Part shown: positions 23,465 to 34,109 of the stretch, piece by piece
Layout of the letters: each line of letters begins with the position of its first letter
Position numbering within the stretch: position 1 is the stretch's first letter
Assembly: GCA_021432605.1 (NCBI GenBank)
Contig: MU271146.1
Coordinates: forward strand, 2,666,001 to 2,730,000
Source of the DNA: Coniochaeta sp. PMI_546
Lineage: Eukaryota > Ascomycota > Sordariomycetes > Coniochaetales > Coniochaetaceae
Direction: 5' to 3'
Length of the DNA stretch: 64,000 nt
The notes under the pieces: model-generated
The model's database searches: none
What the model was told of the DNA's origin: nothing
What the model saw: only the letters and a program-made list of their open reading frames with translations
Program-made: the position numbers and the translations under genes

Positions 23465-23472
23465 GTCACGTG
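23465..23472. promoter_or_regulatory. Cbf1-like E-box (GTCACGTG) upstream of uL13 gene
   Basis: GTCACGTG fits the Cbf1 consensus RTCACRTG exactly. It lies 22 bases beyond the Tbf1-like site. Tbf1 and Cbf1 act together on ribosomal protein genes in Candida albicans and this is thought to be the older ascomycete arrangement (established knowledge, recalled). Confidence 0.5.
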
Positions 23473-24005
23473 TCTGTGCCTTTCACGTCGTTATAGACCT
23501 GATGTCATCCCTTTAAGGGCTTCCTCCCGAGGCCATCACTAATCGGTAGGTAGCTACGGGATGGCGGGGACGTTATTATCCAGGTTATGCTGCTTACCTT
23601 ATCATCGATATGCCAGGCTAACTCATGATGCCTCGGCAGCTCCCAGCCACTATTCACAGCAGTTCCTAGGCGAGTTCGACACCGCTTACAGTAAAGTCCT
23701 TCCAACTAGTTTCCAAGGTATCTGTAGGATCTAAGGGATATAATCCTTCTACAATACACTCTGCGATCTCAGAGGCAACATGCCCTTGCATGTGCCCATC
23801 GCTGGATGATATCAAGCCCATGGGCAGCCATCAATGACCCTTATGGACAACAAGCCTCATATCTTGCATTCAAGAGCAATGCACTCCTGTTGTCCATTAG
23901 CTCCTGCAGTCACCACCTTGGAGTTCCCTGTGATGATTACCCGTGAGAGAACCTTGCACTCTTCTAGGATTTTGTCCGTAAAATAATCACATATTGGAAC
24001 TTGAT

Positions 24006-25379
24006 TCAGCCGTGAAGTCGACCATCCATCTCCTTGAGAACGTTTTGCACATGGCGCACTAGCTCTTTTCTCCTCGCTCGTGCGTCCTCCTCGCCTTGTG
24101 TATCAACCTCGTCCAACTTCAAGATCACTTGCTGCATGACAGTCTCGGTGATTCTGCGGTGTTCGTCCTCCCGCTTCTTAGGGTCTGATGGTGGGTTTGC
24201 CGTGAACTTGTGGCATAGAGGTAATAGGTTTGTTGTAAAATGCACTCCGATGCTGTTGAGTTTCTCCATCGGGCCGCCAGGCACCGACGTGGCTGCGCTG
24301 GCAGTTGAGACGCCCGACAAAACGGAAGGCGATTCAGCCCGACTACCGGATGCCCTCCTGCGGTCATTCCCGAACGGAACCTCTAAGCCAGTGTTGGAGC
24401 TACTGTCCGGAGGACTGCGGGGAACGTCCCGCTTCTTACCTCTGCGCTTCTTCTTGTTGGTTTTTTTGCGGCTGGCATCGTCGTCGCGGTCGACTACAAC
24501 AACCTCCTCGCTGCTTTCCTCGCTGCTCCCTCCTGTGCCGACGTCACCCAAAACAACCAAGACCTCGCTGTTGTTCTTGACACCATAGTCGCGAACTGGC
24601 TTGTCCAGCTCCTTGAGTTGACGTCCCTTGTACAGCAACCGTACCCGTCTAGCGTGTCGTTCGGAAAGTTTCATGACCATTTGAACTCGCTCTTGAAGGT
24701 CGCGAACCAGCACCTGGCCATCGCCAATTGAGTAAGCCGGAAAGTGCTCGGGATACGTTACCCCCTTGTTTTTGATCAGAAGGATGTCGTCATCTTCCGG
24801 GACCTGGGGCGCTGACCTGCCGTAGTGGCTGCTACTTGCATCGTCAACATTGTGGTGTGGCTGACGAGGGATGTCGAGTCCATGGTTTTCGAGATCTTCA
24901 GATGTGATATAACTAAAATCGTCGTCGGTGACGGCGGGCACACCCCCGACGCCAGTGCCAAGATTAGAGCTGAATGGCGACAAGGCACCGCGTGTAGACC
25001 AGCCGAATCTATTACTCATGCCGACAGCTTTGCCTGCGCTTCGCCCGGATCTTTTCTGGCCGCCTTTCCCTAGGACAGCAGGTAGCGCGCTCAGGACAAT
25101 AATGGCAGCTGCAGTGGTGTAGATGGTCGTCGACGAGAGACCAGTGGCGGACCGAAGATAGGCTGATGTGCCAGATACAAGCTCAAATGTGTTGTCGACG
25201 TAGGGCTGGAGCGAGGGAGGAAGTTTGAGCAGGGAATTGGTGATGTTGGCGAGAGTCGCGAACGGGGCACCGGAGGATGCCAGAGCTGCTTGGCCGGAAG
25301 CCACCTTGGCGAATTTGGCAGTCCTAATGAAGGACGCCGGTAATGATATACGGGAGTATGTTCTAAAGGAGGGGTGGCA
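24006..25379 (-). CDS. Membrane-anchored BAG-domain co-chaperone with ubiquitin-like domain
   Basis: The open frame runs on the minus strand to the stop at 24,006. From the N-terminal side it shows a hydrophobic helix ([20 protein letters not shown]), an acidic linker, a ubiquitin-like domain ([20 protein letters not shown], then SEVLVVLGD), a Lys/Arg-rich stretch, and a C-terminal BAG domain ([19 protein letters not shown] to [13 protein letters not shown]). BAG domains bind the ATPase domain of Hsp70 and act as nucleotide exchange factors; Snl1-like fungal members sit in the ER/nuclear membrane. The start is unresolved. The frame stays open up to an acceptor-like CTCAG ending at 25,380, with no ATG before the helix. 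Either a first exon lies upstream of 25,560, or translation starts at ATG 25,019 ([11 protein letters not shown]), which would lose the helix. I prefer a missed first exon because the helix looks conserved. Confidence 0.8.
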   Translation of the reverse strand, partial: CHPSFRTYSRISLPASFIRTAKFAKVASGQAALASSGAPFATLANITNSLLKLPPSLQPYVDNTFELVSGTSAYLRSATGLSSTTIYTTAAAIIVLSALPAVLGKGGQKRSGRSAGKAVGMSNRFGWSTRGALSPFSSNLGTGVGGVPAVTDDDFSYITSEDLENHGLDIPRQPHHNVDDASSSHYGRSAPQVPEDDDILLIKNKGVTYPEHFPAYSIGDGQVLVRDLQERVQMVMKLSERHARRVRLLYKGRQLKELDKPVRDYGVKNNSEVLVVLGDVGTGGSSEESSEEVVVVDRDDDASRKKTNKKKRRGKKRDVPRSPPDSSSNTGLEVPFGNDRRRASGSRAESPSVLSGVSTASAATSVPGGPMEKLNSIGVHFTTNLLPLCHKFTANPPSDPKKREDEHRRITETVMQQVILKLDEVDTQGEEDARARRKELVRHVQNVLKEMDGRLHG

Positions 25380-26692
25380 CTGAGATGAAAATGCGAACGA
25401 TGACCTCTGGCCTTGAGCAGCCTATCCCCGCCGACGTGGCCGTTGAAAGCAAAGACCAAGTGACACAGGGCTGTGGCGTTGACGCGATTGCCGCCACGAA
25501 GCTGACCAGAGAGTAGGCAGAGGTTTGGAGAGTGAGTGGATTGTCAACAGCACTTGCGGTCTATCTATAAGACGGGAGTTCTGCTCAAGAGGTACATAAG
25601 ATGACGATGAACGGGTTGAAGTTGTCAGAGAGTTGATCTGTTAGGGGAGAAGATTAGTGTGGGCCTAAGGACTTTTGGCCAGACAAGGCCAGTGAGGAAC
25701 TACGGATGACGATATGACCATAGTCACCGCCCTTACTAAGCCATATCAGAAATTTGGGCCCACGCGGCAACAGTGAGAACTGGGAGTCCTGGTCCAACGA
25801 AGCAGTCCGTTCAACAACTAAAGCAGCAATATGCTTTCTTCATGGGTACGTGGGATATGCTATGCAGACCGGGCGTAACGCACCGAGTACGCGATACCAA
25901 TAACGTGGTACCTTACTTCATCGGCCAGCATTAGGTAGATCCCATATGCCTTATTAAGGACGCGTCTCGACATCCAGTTTTTCTATATTGAGACGGTCTC
26001 TTGTTGGCCGGCAGCTCAGCTGATGTGGACTTGATAAACTGGACTCGTCAGCCCAAAAGCCCGTATGCCTCGGCGTCCCTGAACATCAGCAAAGCAGTCC
26101 TCCCCTCAGCTTTATCGACGACGATGTCGTTATCTGACTGTGGGTAGTATCCATTCCTAAATGATACCTGGTGAGAGATCAGTCTGAGCCTTGTGCCAAG
26201 GGTTCGGCTTAAGTGAGATTCGATGGCAAATGTTGGACACAAAATGTTGGACATGTCACATAATTCCAAATCTACTGGTAGTCTATCAAGTTGGGCTCGG
26301 CAATGATGGCTCCCAGAGACCAATGAAGTGCGTCATCCGCGGGTGCGGGTAACTGTGGATCTCGAGAGATCTAGATAAACGGAAACCCTTCCTCACTCTT
26401 TCGCCTCAGAATTGATCAACCACACGGTCCACACCACCACACTCAATACGTACGGTACTATTTCAACGATTAATAATACCGCCCGTCCCTCGAAGGTGTG
26501 CCTCAGCAACTTCCATCTGTCTCTTAAGTACTAAATTCCCCGCTGTCGGTAACGCCCCAAATAGATACAAAGGGCCATTCTTGGTCGTTGAAATACTCCA
26601 GCATAGCCTCCTTCGCCAAAGCAACCAAAGCACCGCCAGAGTCCATGTCATTTATCTTCCGCAGACTTTTTTCAACCACGACACCAGCAACC
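25380..26692. other. Divergent upstream region of BAG and glutaredoxin genes
   Basis: It probably contains the unresolved first exon of the BAG gene. Short minus-strand open frames (26,048-26,323 and 26,463-26,712) have no recognisable family, and the latter overlaps the glutaredoxin 5' end. No repeat is evident. Confidence 0.4.
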
Positions 26693-27118
26693 ATGGACGC
26701 AGCTAAGACCAAGGCTCAGCAGCTGATAGACGAGAACGCCGTCAGTAAGTAATTCCATTATTCTGTTCCGCCTCATGATTCAGCGACAACGTGTCGCTTG
26801 TCTAGTGCCGTTTGTGGCAGACGGAAGATTGGCTCACATGTCTTGTTTTACCTCACAGTGGTGTTCAGCAAGTCATACTGCCCATATTGCCAGAACACAA
26901 AGCGCATCCTCGGCCAGCACAATGCGAAGTTTCAAGCCTACGAGCTGAACCAAGAGAGCGACGGAGACGCCATCCAGAGGGCGCTGTTAGAGATGACGGG
27001 CCAGCGCACTGTACCCAACATCTTCATCAACAAGAAGCACATTGGCGGCAACTCGGACCTGGAGAAGATCAAGAGCGCGGAGCTAGACTCTCTGCTGAAG
27101 GAGGCGGGGGCCATCTGA
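26693..27118 (+). CDS. Dithiol glutaredoxin (Grx1/Grx2-like)
   Basis: Two exons, 26693-26744 and 26859-27118, separated by a 114-nt intron with donor GTAAGT, give 103 residues, a typical glutaredoxin length. The protein opens MDAAKTKAQQLIDENAVMVF. The active site is CPYC (in FSKSYCPYCQNTKR), as in yeast Grx1. The glutathione-binding TVPNIFI segment with its cis-proline and the following GGNSDLEKI are intact. No targeting peptide is visible, so it is probably cytosolic. It reduces disulphides and mixed glutathione disulphides using glutathione. It ends 225 bases from the convergent AIM18-like gene. Confidence 0.95.
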
Positions 27119-27342
27119 TTGCTATGCGTGGAGTGGACGAGCAAGCGAGCGTGACAAGCCAACGCAACATGTCGCCATTGTCGTGTCTTTGTATATTAGG
27201 TGATACACAAGCTGGGCGCAGAACTGTGTGTTGGGGAGGGTTACACTGATGTTACAATATGGTACTCCTGAACACAGATGTCGCACCGGTCCGGGTTTGA
27301 CACGAATTCCTCCTTTTTCCTGCCGCCCGCCGGTTTCTGTGT

Positions 27343-28506
27343 CTACAAGACCTGGGTCGCTACAGTACCGACAGGTCGCTCAACAAATTCCACGATACCC
27401 TCAACAATACTTTTGCGTGCCGGCTCGCTAGCCACCTTCTTGCCGGCCAGATAGTTGAGCCATAGGGCGCGCGATATCCTTTCGTCGTCAACCGTACCCA
27501 GAAGCTGTCGACCGCTGGTCCGGCCGTCGTCGTAGACTACGCTGAGTTGTCCTTGTCCGTTTCTAAGGAGCAGAAGCTCTTTCCTCTTTGGGACGCTTCC
27601 ACGGTTGAAAAGGGTGCGGAAGTCGCGTACTGACTTGCCAAATTCATCGTCATGGTCACTAACAGGCGTTGACTTAGCCTGTATAGCACGCACAAAGCCG
27701 TCTCTCAAGTGGTGGAAGTCGGTGTCCCGGACAGGCACGACTCGGAAGACGGACCGGGCGGGAATACCCCTTCCCAAAAGGTCGTTCCAGATCTCCTCGC
27801 TCTGGGCCGGGTCCATTAATGAGGTGCGCAACTGGTCCCTTTCGCCTGGGACCAGTGTCGTAGCAATGGTATTTACCCTCTTGATGAGAGTAGACTGTAT
27901 AGCAGCAATGTCAGACGTAGCGATGTAGAATCCCACGACGTAGACTTGGATGCCCAGGAAGCTGACACTACGAAGGCCTAAGCCAACCAACGTGTACTCA
28001 ATCGTGGGGAACGTTAAACTCTCAGTCGCAGCAGAGAGGGCTTCGGACGAGTCTGGGGAGTATGACGGCAACTCAATTGTACGAGGGAAATGTGGCACGG
28101 TGCTATTGCCAGTCGCGACCATCTCGCGGCCCTGGTCGTCATGGACGACGACTTTTCTGTCGGCAGCATCGGCGGAGGCCAGCGGGTCGGTTGCCGGTAG
28201 ACTCGAGTCCAACTTAGTAGGATTCTTGCCCAGGGCTTCTTTCAGCTTCCAGCCAGTGTAGATGAAAGAGACTGCGCCGGCAAGGGCACCAGACAGGAGA
28301 AAGAGGCGACGATTGCGATGGTATTCCTGAGAGCGCTCAGATAGCTTGCTGATATCGAGCTTCTCAACGGGCCGGCCCGGTGTTATGCTTTGTGACCGCA
28401 GAGAGAATGCCTGGCGGCTGAGGCACGAATCAAAAGTTGCCGCTGATACGCCTCGTGGACTAGGACGCAGGAAGGCGCGACATCGGATGGCAGGTCGGCA
28501 AATCAT
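27343..28506 (-). CDS. AIM18-like mitochondrial protein with chalcone isomerase-like fold
   Basis: A single exon of 387 residues starts at ATG 28,506. The first 40 residues are Arg/Ser-rich with few acids, like a mitochondrial presequence. One hydrophobic helix (LFLLSGALAGAVSFIYTGW) follows at about 67-85. The chalcone isomerase-like domain covers about 160-385, with LVGLGLRSVSFLGIQVYVVG, then RDGFVRAI and LLLLRNGQGQLSVVYDD, ending FVERPVG. This arrangement matches yeast Aim18 (altered inheritance of mitochondria 18) and its fungal relatives. Yeast Aim18 is an inner-membrane/intermembrane-space haem-binding protein without isomerase activity (recalled). The catalytic role here is unknown. It is convergent with glutaredoxin and divergent from Grr1. 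Confidence 0.88.
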   Translation of the reverse strand: MICRPAIRCRAFLRPSPRGVSAATFDSCLSRQAFSLRSQSITPGRPVEKLDISKLSERSQEYHRNRRLFLLSGALAGAVSFIYTGWKLKEALGKNPTKLDSSLPATDPLASADAADRKVVVHDDQGREMVATGNSTVPHFPRTIELPSYSPDSSEALSAATESLTFPTIEYTLVGLGLRSVSFLGIQVYVVGFYIATSDIAAIQSTLIKRVNTIATTLVPGERDQLRTSLMDPAQSEEIWNDLLGRGIPARSVFRVVPVRDTDFHHLRDGFVRAIQAKSTPVSDHDDEFGKSVRDFRTLFNRGSVPKRKELLLLRNGQGQLSVVYDDGRTSGRQLLGTVDDERISRALWLNYLAGKKVASEPARKSIVEGIVEFVERPVGTVATQVL

Positions 28507-30073
28507 GGTTCTCGAGGTATGTGCTACCTATACGCGGTAGGTAAGCTGGCCGGTGCTTGCGCACGCAGTCGAGGCGAGGTCGTTGGTATGGGGGATGTCG
28601 GACGGATCCCTCCGGGGATGTCTTGTCCAATGTGAGGAACTTCTAAATGTCTCAAGTATTCTCGTATAGCACAGTGATAAGGTGGTGTTGCGCCCAAGGT
28701 AGGTGGAAAAGGATAAAATACCCTCAGGTAGGGAGTTAGTGGACGAGAGTGTTTGAGCAGAAGTGGTACCCTGTACCTTTGCCATTCTTCACTTTATTAC
28801 AGGTCTTACCAGCCGGGGTCCTGCTTAGCTCCACAGTGTGAGGTGTGCCTTCACGTAGGTCGGCTGTGATTACTAAGACGACACGCAGATGAAAATGAGG
28901 TCATCCGACAGTAGTACCCGTACTGTGTAGACCTAGAAGTCCTACCTCAGGCCGGCCCGCCACTCGCGAGGCTGGGCAGTCTGGCAGTCCACGTGAACGA
29001 CGTTTACAACTTGAACGTGGAGTGTACAGCTTTCGAGCTAAGGTCCGTAAGACGATGGGGGCTCTGGGTGCCATCCTCGAGCAGTCAGTCAACTATTGTT
29101 TATGGGGCTGCGGAAAGACGTAAGTAACAGTGGGCACAAGAGGCAATCCAGGGACTGATGTGTCTAAGGACTAAGGTAACTAGAGGGAAGGTACCTTAGG
29201 TTAAGTAGGTAAGGTAGCCCTTCCGTGTGTAGTGTGTACTCATCAAGGTTAAACGCGGAAGTAACCCCGACCCCTCCGCTAACACGACTGCCTGATAGGT
29301 TGAGAATGATTAGGTCTGTGCGTGTTTATCTCCAGATACCTCTGTATACCTTGCTTAAAGTACCTAAGCCCTGAACCTTACACTGGGTAGAACACCAGAG
29401 ATGCCCCCTTGCAGTTCATTGCCATGGGCTATAGAAATGCTTAAACGACCCTTACGTGAGTGACTGTGGTCGAAGGGATGACAGGTGTCAGGTGTATCCG
29501 GGCTTGCTGTGGCTCGAGAAGAGGCTCCCCTCATTGTGCCTTTTCTTACATGGTACAGCATATACCGACTGTACTACACGTGTAGGTACCATACGGCACG
29601 GGCACCTGCCCACTTTATTATTAGAATTTAGCTGAAAGGTCCATCTTGACGGGACGGGACCGCCAGAGCGAATGACCGATCCGGTCTCACTCCCCTCCCG
29701 AATCCACCCAACCTGCAACAGCCTGACCAGAGCCAACAACTGCTACTGCACTTCACCTCAAGACATTATCCTTTGTTACTCTGATTCGACTTACCTGACT
29801 TGACCTGACTTGACCGTCAAATATCGCCCCCCTCAGTCATCATCAACCCGCCTTGTCATCTGAGCGCCTATCTCGAGTCCGCGCATCTTCACTAGGGCTC
29901 GATCCATTCGATCATCTGGTCAATACAATCGTACGCGACACCACCAAACGCCACAGAAGTCAGCGGCATAGTCCTCATCGCCAGCATCATATCACGGCCA
30001 AAGTTGGCCCTTTAGTTCATTGAGAGTATCTCCCTCCGGCCCGAGATCTGTCTTCGTGGCCGCCTCCGCCGCC
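28507..30073. promoter_or_regulatory. Divergent upstream region of AIM18-like and Grr1 genes
   Basis: This 1.57-kb space carries both promoters. Repeated GGTACC/CCTTA-type motifs occur around 29,180-29,220 and 29,585. Polypyrimidine stretches lie near 29,830-30,000 before the Grr1 start. No gene is recognisable. Confidence 0.4.
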
Positions 30074-32662
30074 ATGGTGAGACAGCACGCTCGCTCGTTG
30101 GACGTGATCGCCGCCCAACGAACTCGCCGCCGCTCTCCTACTACCGCCGCCGCCGACGAGCCCGGCAACCGTCCTGCCGATGACTCGCGATCCTCCTCGT
30201 CCACTAGCTCCCCTGCCCCTGCAGACAACGAGGAGTCCGATTTTTTCCTAGGGGGCAACGATTCCCAGTCTTCCCTTGGTGTGCCCAATCTCCAGGATAT
30301 GCAGGTTGTCGACGATGAGTGCCTGCCGCCCATCAACCGCCTCCCCAACGAGATCCTGATCAGCATCTTCGCTAAGCTCAGCCAGTCTTCGGATATCCTT
30401 CACGTCATGCTGACCTGCAAACGATGGGCCCGCAACTCGGTCGACATCCTCTGGCACCGGCCTGCCTGCACCAGCTGGGAGAAGCATTCCTCCATCTGTC
30501 AGACACTTGGCGTTCAGAACCCCTACTTCAACTACCGCGATTTCATAAGGCGCCTAAACCTGGCTGCGCTTGCCGATAAAGTCAACGATGGCAGTGTCAT
30601 GCCTTTGGCTGTTTGTAATCGGGTCGAGCGTCTAACGCTCACCAACTGCAAAGGCCTGACCGACTCCGGCCTTATCGCACTCGTCCAGAACAGCAACCAC
30701 CTCTCCGCCCTGGATATCTCGGGAGACGAGCAAATCACCGAGGCGTCTATCTACGCTATTGCTGAGAACTGCCCCAGGTTGCAGGGCCTCAACGTTTCCA
30801 ACTGCACCAGGATAGCCCCCGATAGCATGGTCAGGTTGGCAGAAAACTGCAGGTTCATCAAGAGGGTTTGTTTTACGGCTCCATCGCCACTCCCTCCTGC
30901 TTTCTTGAGGAAACGAGTTTAATGCTGACTTCGCTGCTCTTATCTTACAGCTAAAACTGAACGACTGTCACCAACTAACCGATGAGGCAATCCTTGCTTT
31001 TGCTGAGCATTGCCCCAATATCCTCGAAATCGATCTTCACCAGTGCCGGCTTATTCAGAACGACCCGATCACGGCTCTCCTTGCCAAGGGTCGCTCGCTC
31101 CGTGAGTTGAGACTTGCCAACTGCGAGCTCATAGACGACGGCGCCTTTCTGTCCCTTCCTCCAAACAAGACCTACGAACATCTCCGCATCCTAGACCTCA
31201 CATCCTGCACACGTCTGACCGACCGCGCAGTTGAAAAGATCATCGACGTAGCTCCACGGCTCCGCAATCTTGTCCTAGCCAAGTGCCGAAACATCACAGA
31301 TGCCGCGGTCTTCGCCATCTCACGTCTGGGTAAAAACCTGCATTATGTCCATCTTGGTCACTGTGGAAACCTCACCGACGAGGCTGTGAAGCGCCTGGTC
31401 CATTCTTGCAATCGCATTCGGTACATCGACCTCGGCTGCTGCACCCACCTAACTGATGACTCGGTCACGCGACTTGCAACTCTACCCAAACTCAAGAGAA
31501 TCGGGCTCGTCAAGTGCGCCAACATCACCGACGAGAGTGTGTATGCGCTTGCCAAAGCTAACATGCGTTTGCGGTCGCGCCGGGACGCGGAGGGTAACAT
31601 CATTCATGGCGAGCATTACACGTCAAGCCATAGCAGCCTCGAAAGGGTACATCTGAGCTATTGTACTAATCTCACCTTAAGGGTAAGTGAACAGCACTCT
31701 TGGCCCTTGCTAGTCGCTAACCTTCTCTTAGAGCATCATTCGCCTCCTTAACTCCTGCCCTCGTCTCACTCATCTCAGTTTAACTGGGGTCCAGGCATTT
31801 TTGAGAGATGATCTAGAGGCCTTTAGCCGGGACGCTCCACATGGTACTTTCGCCCGATCTTGCGGGTTCTTCTTTCCAGACACGGCTCACTAATGTCGAT
31901 TTAGAGTTTACTGAGCACCAACGCCAAGTGTTCTGTGTCTTCTCCGGGCAGGGAGTACTCGGTTTGCGTCGATATCTCAATAGCGAGCACGACTTTGCCG
32001 ATCTGCGTGATCCTTTACCAGGCGACGTGCGACACAGAACGGGTCATGCTGTTTTTGCAGATGCACCCAATCCTGAACCAGCTCCTGATAATCACGGGGA
32101 TGGGGCTTTCGAGGACGCGGAGCCTGATGTGGTGGACGATGATGATGGTCTCGAGGATGGCAGTGAGATGGCGATCGACGCACAACCACTTTTAGGGCCT
32201 CTCCCTGGTTTGGGGACTGAGGGCGAAGTCTCGGTTGCGCTACCGGTCCCGCCCCCACCACCTCCTCAAGTCCCTTTCCTCTCCGCTCCTATTCATCAGC
32301 ATGCCAGTGCATCACGGGTTGATATACAGCGCGACCAGCCTGGTCTCTCCAGTGCGGCACATCCCAGGGTTCTAGGGTCCGACGAAGAAGATTGGGTCGA
32401 AGCTATGGACACCACCCCAGCTGGTGCCACAACTTCTTCGACTGCGAGCACCGCGGCCTTGGGGCCTCATGGGTACCCAGTACACCTATCCTCAAGAATT
32501 AGACATGGACCTGATGCTAGGCCCTTACCCGTGGACCCTGGCCCAGGCACAGCATTCCTCGCAGGACCAGCACCAGGACATGGCACGTCGCAGGGCTTAT
32601 TGGATGCCTCCGAACTTGAAAGCTCGAGCCAAAATCATAGAGACAGCCGCGGCGGCATCTAG
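30074..32662 (+). CDS. GRR1: SCF ubiquitin-ligase F-box/leucine-rich-repeat protein Grr1
   Basis: Four exons, 30074-30865, 30951-31682, 31732-31843 and 31905-32662, give about 797 residues. The start has a strong GCCGCCATGG context; an upstream in-frame alternative lacks an ATG. The F-box is at about residues 86-130 (LPPINRLPNEILISIFAKL and CKRWARNSVDILWHRP). A dozen or so cysteine-containing LRRs follow, such as LTLTNCKGLTDSGLIALV, LDLTSCTRLTDRAVEKI and IDLGCCTHLTDDSV. The post-LRR motif FTEHQRQVFCVFSGQGV, seen in fungal Grr1 proteins, is completed by splicing intron 3 (31,844-31,904). Grr1 recruits phosphorylated targets such as G1 cyclins and nutrient-sensing regulators to the SCF ligase. 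The C-terminal 180 residues are acidic and Pro-rich and poorly conserved. A competing frame at 32,424-32,696 leaves open one more intron and a different last few dozen residues. Confidence 0.92.
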
Positions 32663-33411
32663 GGACGACCTTGAGAGTTTCTTTCGAGTAACATAAACAT
32701 CTCATTGAGCAGACCTATGAAACTCCTTGTCCTACCGGTTTGACGATTGTATCGGTGGGAAAGAGAAGTCTGGCCGTGTTCCCTCGTGCTACAAGCATGA
32801 TTACCACCACACGTGCAAGTAATACATTATTGCTCGGCTCCACGCGTCTTATAACACGCATCCCAGCCCTTCGGAAGTCTTTGGTCGACGATGATGACTG
32901 GAAGTGTCGGCAATAATCCGACAGCCAGTTAGGCAACCAAATTGGCGGCAAGTCCCTGGTTCGGAGAGTTCACTTTTACTACTGTTGTACAGCTAGTGGC
33001 CTTGCGCACCATAGGCCCTCGAGGATCATGGTCTACATGTTGCATAGGAAGTATACACAGATGTGGCGGCGTATGATGATATGTAGGACAGTCAATTTCA
33101 CGCAGGGTCTGAGGACGAATTAGGCGAGGGATGATGTCTAAGCGTTATCCTGGAGCCGTACGAGCTATCGGGACTAGAACTGGTTTGGTCCATCAAGATT
33201 CATGTTACCGGTACATTATCGGAGGAAACGAAAACGGTAGCCCAATATCATGCTTGCCGACTTCCATGTATCAATATCACCGCGCCGACTAGTTGTCTCA
33301 CGGCTTTTTGTGATGCCCTAGTCTAGATCATGATAGTCACGCAATCCACATCTGACCCGACTTTGCCTCCAGGCATGTGTATCAATCCGTGCCAGTCTCA
33401 TCGGAGCAGAT
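32663..33411. other. Intergenic between convergent genes
   Basis: About 750 bases of normal composition lie between Grr1 and the thioesterase stop. No gene, repeat or RNA is recognisable. Confidence 0.5.
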
Positions 33412-33978
33412 TCAGACAGGCAGATACTTGGTATGGCTCCCGGTACACACTATAAGACCTTTGCCACCAATACCACCAACTCCAACCTTCCTTATCTCAA
33501 CCATAGTATAGGCGAGACTCCTGCCAACTTTACTGACCCAAGCCTCAATTTCTATCATGTCGTTGTCCTTTGCTGTAGAGACGTAGGAGATGTGGATGTC
33601 GGTACTGACGCCGGTTTTATGTAGACCCGTGCTTGCAATGGCCATGCCACCTGCCCAATCAACGATTGTTGCTGAGACTGAGCCGTGCAGTGTCCTTTTA
33701 GAGTTGAGATGAACTGGTTGCAGGGTCAAGCGGACGACGATTCGACCATGGCTGGCTGACACCCACTGTAGCTCGGAGAGCAGGAGACGGTAAATGGTTG
33801 AGTTCGGTCTTATTCTATCCCAGACCTTCTGCACGTGTGCGAGGACATCGGCGGCGTCATGGACATCAACGTTGACTGCCGTGCCTGTGCCTGTTTCTGT
33901 GAGACCGGTTGACGAGTGTAGTGGCTTGTTAAGTAGGCCATCTCTAAGCTCTAGTTCCTTCAGGGAAGGTTCCGCCAT
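33412..33978 (-). CDS. Hotdog-fold thioesterase (4HBT/PaaI type, ACOT13-like)
   Basis: A single exon of 188 residues from ATG 33,978 (MAEPSLKELELRD). The hotdog core covers about 70-180: LTLQPVHLNSKRTLHGSVSA, then TIVDWAGGMAIASTG and STDIHISYVSTAKDND. The HG then D-x-A-GG pattern is that of the PaaI/4HBT subgroup, where the Asp/Glu of the central helix and the HG loop form the active site. These enzymes hydrolyse acyl-CoA thioesters. No targeting signal or peroxisomal SKL end is visible (it ends KYLPV). It is the last host gene before the AT-rich block. Only about 80-130 bases separate its start codon from RIP-affected DNA, so its promoter is either very short or overlaps that DNA. Confidence 0.85.
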   Translation of the reverse strand: MAEPSLKELELRDGLLNKPLHSSTGLTETGTGTAVNVDVHDAADVLAHVQKVWDRIRPNSTIYRLLLSELQWVSASHGRIVVRLTLQPVHLNSKRTLHGSVSATIVDWAGGMAIASTGLHKTGVSTDIHISYVSTAKDNDMIEIEAWVSKVGRSLAYTMVEIRKVGVGGIGGKGLIVCTGSHTKYLPV

Positions 33979-34109
33979 GATAAGATATGGGATCAAGATT
34001 GTATTCGATTTGTTTCGATTAGTTCTTATGTCGTTTAACTTCTAGCTTCTGACATACTATCACCACCACATATCATCTACCACGTGATATTTATCGTGGG
34101 GTAATAAAA

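Larger units (their letters stand above)
23123..24005. other. Upstream region of the ribosomal protein gene
   Basis: This 880-base space holds the uL13 promoter and the 3' UTR of the BAG gene. Two recognisable promoter motifs lie at 23,435-23,472 (listed separately). I see no further gene. Confidence 0.5.
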
